From Alnus glutinosa (taxonomy: Eukaryota; Streptophyta; Magnoliopsida; Fagales; Betulaceae): DNA of 64,000 nucleotides. Position 1 is the stretch's first letter. The number at the start of each line of letters is the position of its first letter. The translations under genes were made by a program, and so were the position numbers. The notes below the pieces were generated by a model. That model did not search any database, was not told the origin of the DNA, and worked only from the letters and a program-made list of their open reading frames with translations. Below are positions 63,874-64,000 of the stretch, in pieces. The stretch lies in contig NC_084894.1 in NCBI RefSeq assembly GCF_958979055.1, positions 24,645,616-24,709,615 on the forward strand. The letters run 5' to 3'.

Positions 63874-64000
63874 CTTATCACTTGTAATTATCTTGTAGTC
63901 ATACAGTGTTAGCTTAGTCTCATGTATATCTTTTATTGCTTTTGTTTTGATCTCTGAACTTCCATATATTCAATGGAATAGCCATAGTCAAATTATCCTC

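Overview
The window is nuclear DNA of a flowering plant. Its genes have many short exons with GT-AG introns, introns and spacers are AT-rich, and the proteins match land-plant families (PTAC16, TFIIA-L, DUF604 glycosyltransferase, tropinone-reductase-like SDRs). The proteins look eudicot. The dense mix of LTR elements, LINE tails, SINEs and MITEs would suit a woody dicot, but I cannot name the species. Nothing prokaryotic, organellar or CRISPR-like was seen.

Layout. 1-2005 (minus): 5' two thirds of a plastid sugar/H+ symporter, cut by the window edge. 2006-5083: spacer with three MITEs. 5084-5443 (plus): one-exon gene for an unrecognised 119-aa protein. 7002-12266 (minus): TFIIA large subunit, 11 exons. 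12531-22450: a transposon-rich block holding a solo LTR, a plant-transposon pseudogene split by a hAT-type element, a gag-only LTR element, a Ty1/copia remnant and a SINE. 22830-28026 (plus): SRRM1-type PWI/SR splicing protein, 13 exons. 30762-34223 (plus): PTAC16, 5 exons. 35510-38301 (plus): DUF604/GT31-like glycosyltransferase, 3 exons. 39400-40520: a Ty1/copia 5' fragment and a Cassandra-type TRIM with 5S-rRNA-like LTRs. 42569-43120 (minus): one-exon C2H2 zinc-finger repressor with an EAR motif. 46559-51785 (minus): a complete chromodomain Ty3/gypsy element with a perfect 5-bp target duplication. 52731-54606 and 55577-60742 (plus): a tandem pair of tropinone-reductase-like SDR genes. 60743-64000: a long-TIR MITE and a weak ORF.

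How the genes relate. This is an ordinary eukaryotic neighbourhood of independent housekeeping and regulatory genes, not a pathway cluster. The only true local family is the SDR pair, with identical intron phases and exon sizes 2-5. The two copies carry complementary defects: the first has good splice sites but Gln at the catalytic Tyr position; the second keeps the Tyr but has lost a usable in-frame GT donor at exon 1 to a CT microsatellite.

I saw no wholly new system. The most informative structures are the SDR pair; the hAT insertion, whose removal with one 8-bp target copy restores the host reading frame; the Cassandra element; the chromovirus with one amber codon between gag and pol; and several solo LTRs and SINEs with recognisable target duplications. 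Exon boundaries were read by eye from splice sites, phase and protein continuity.
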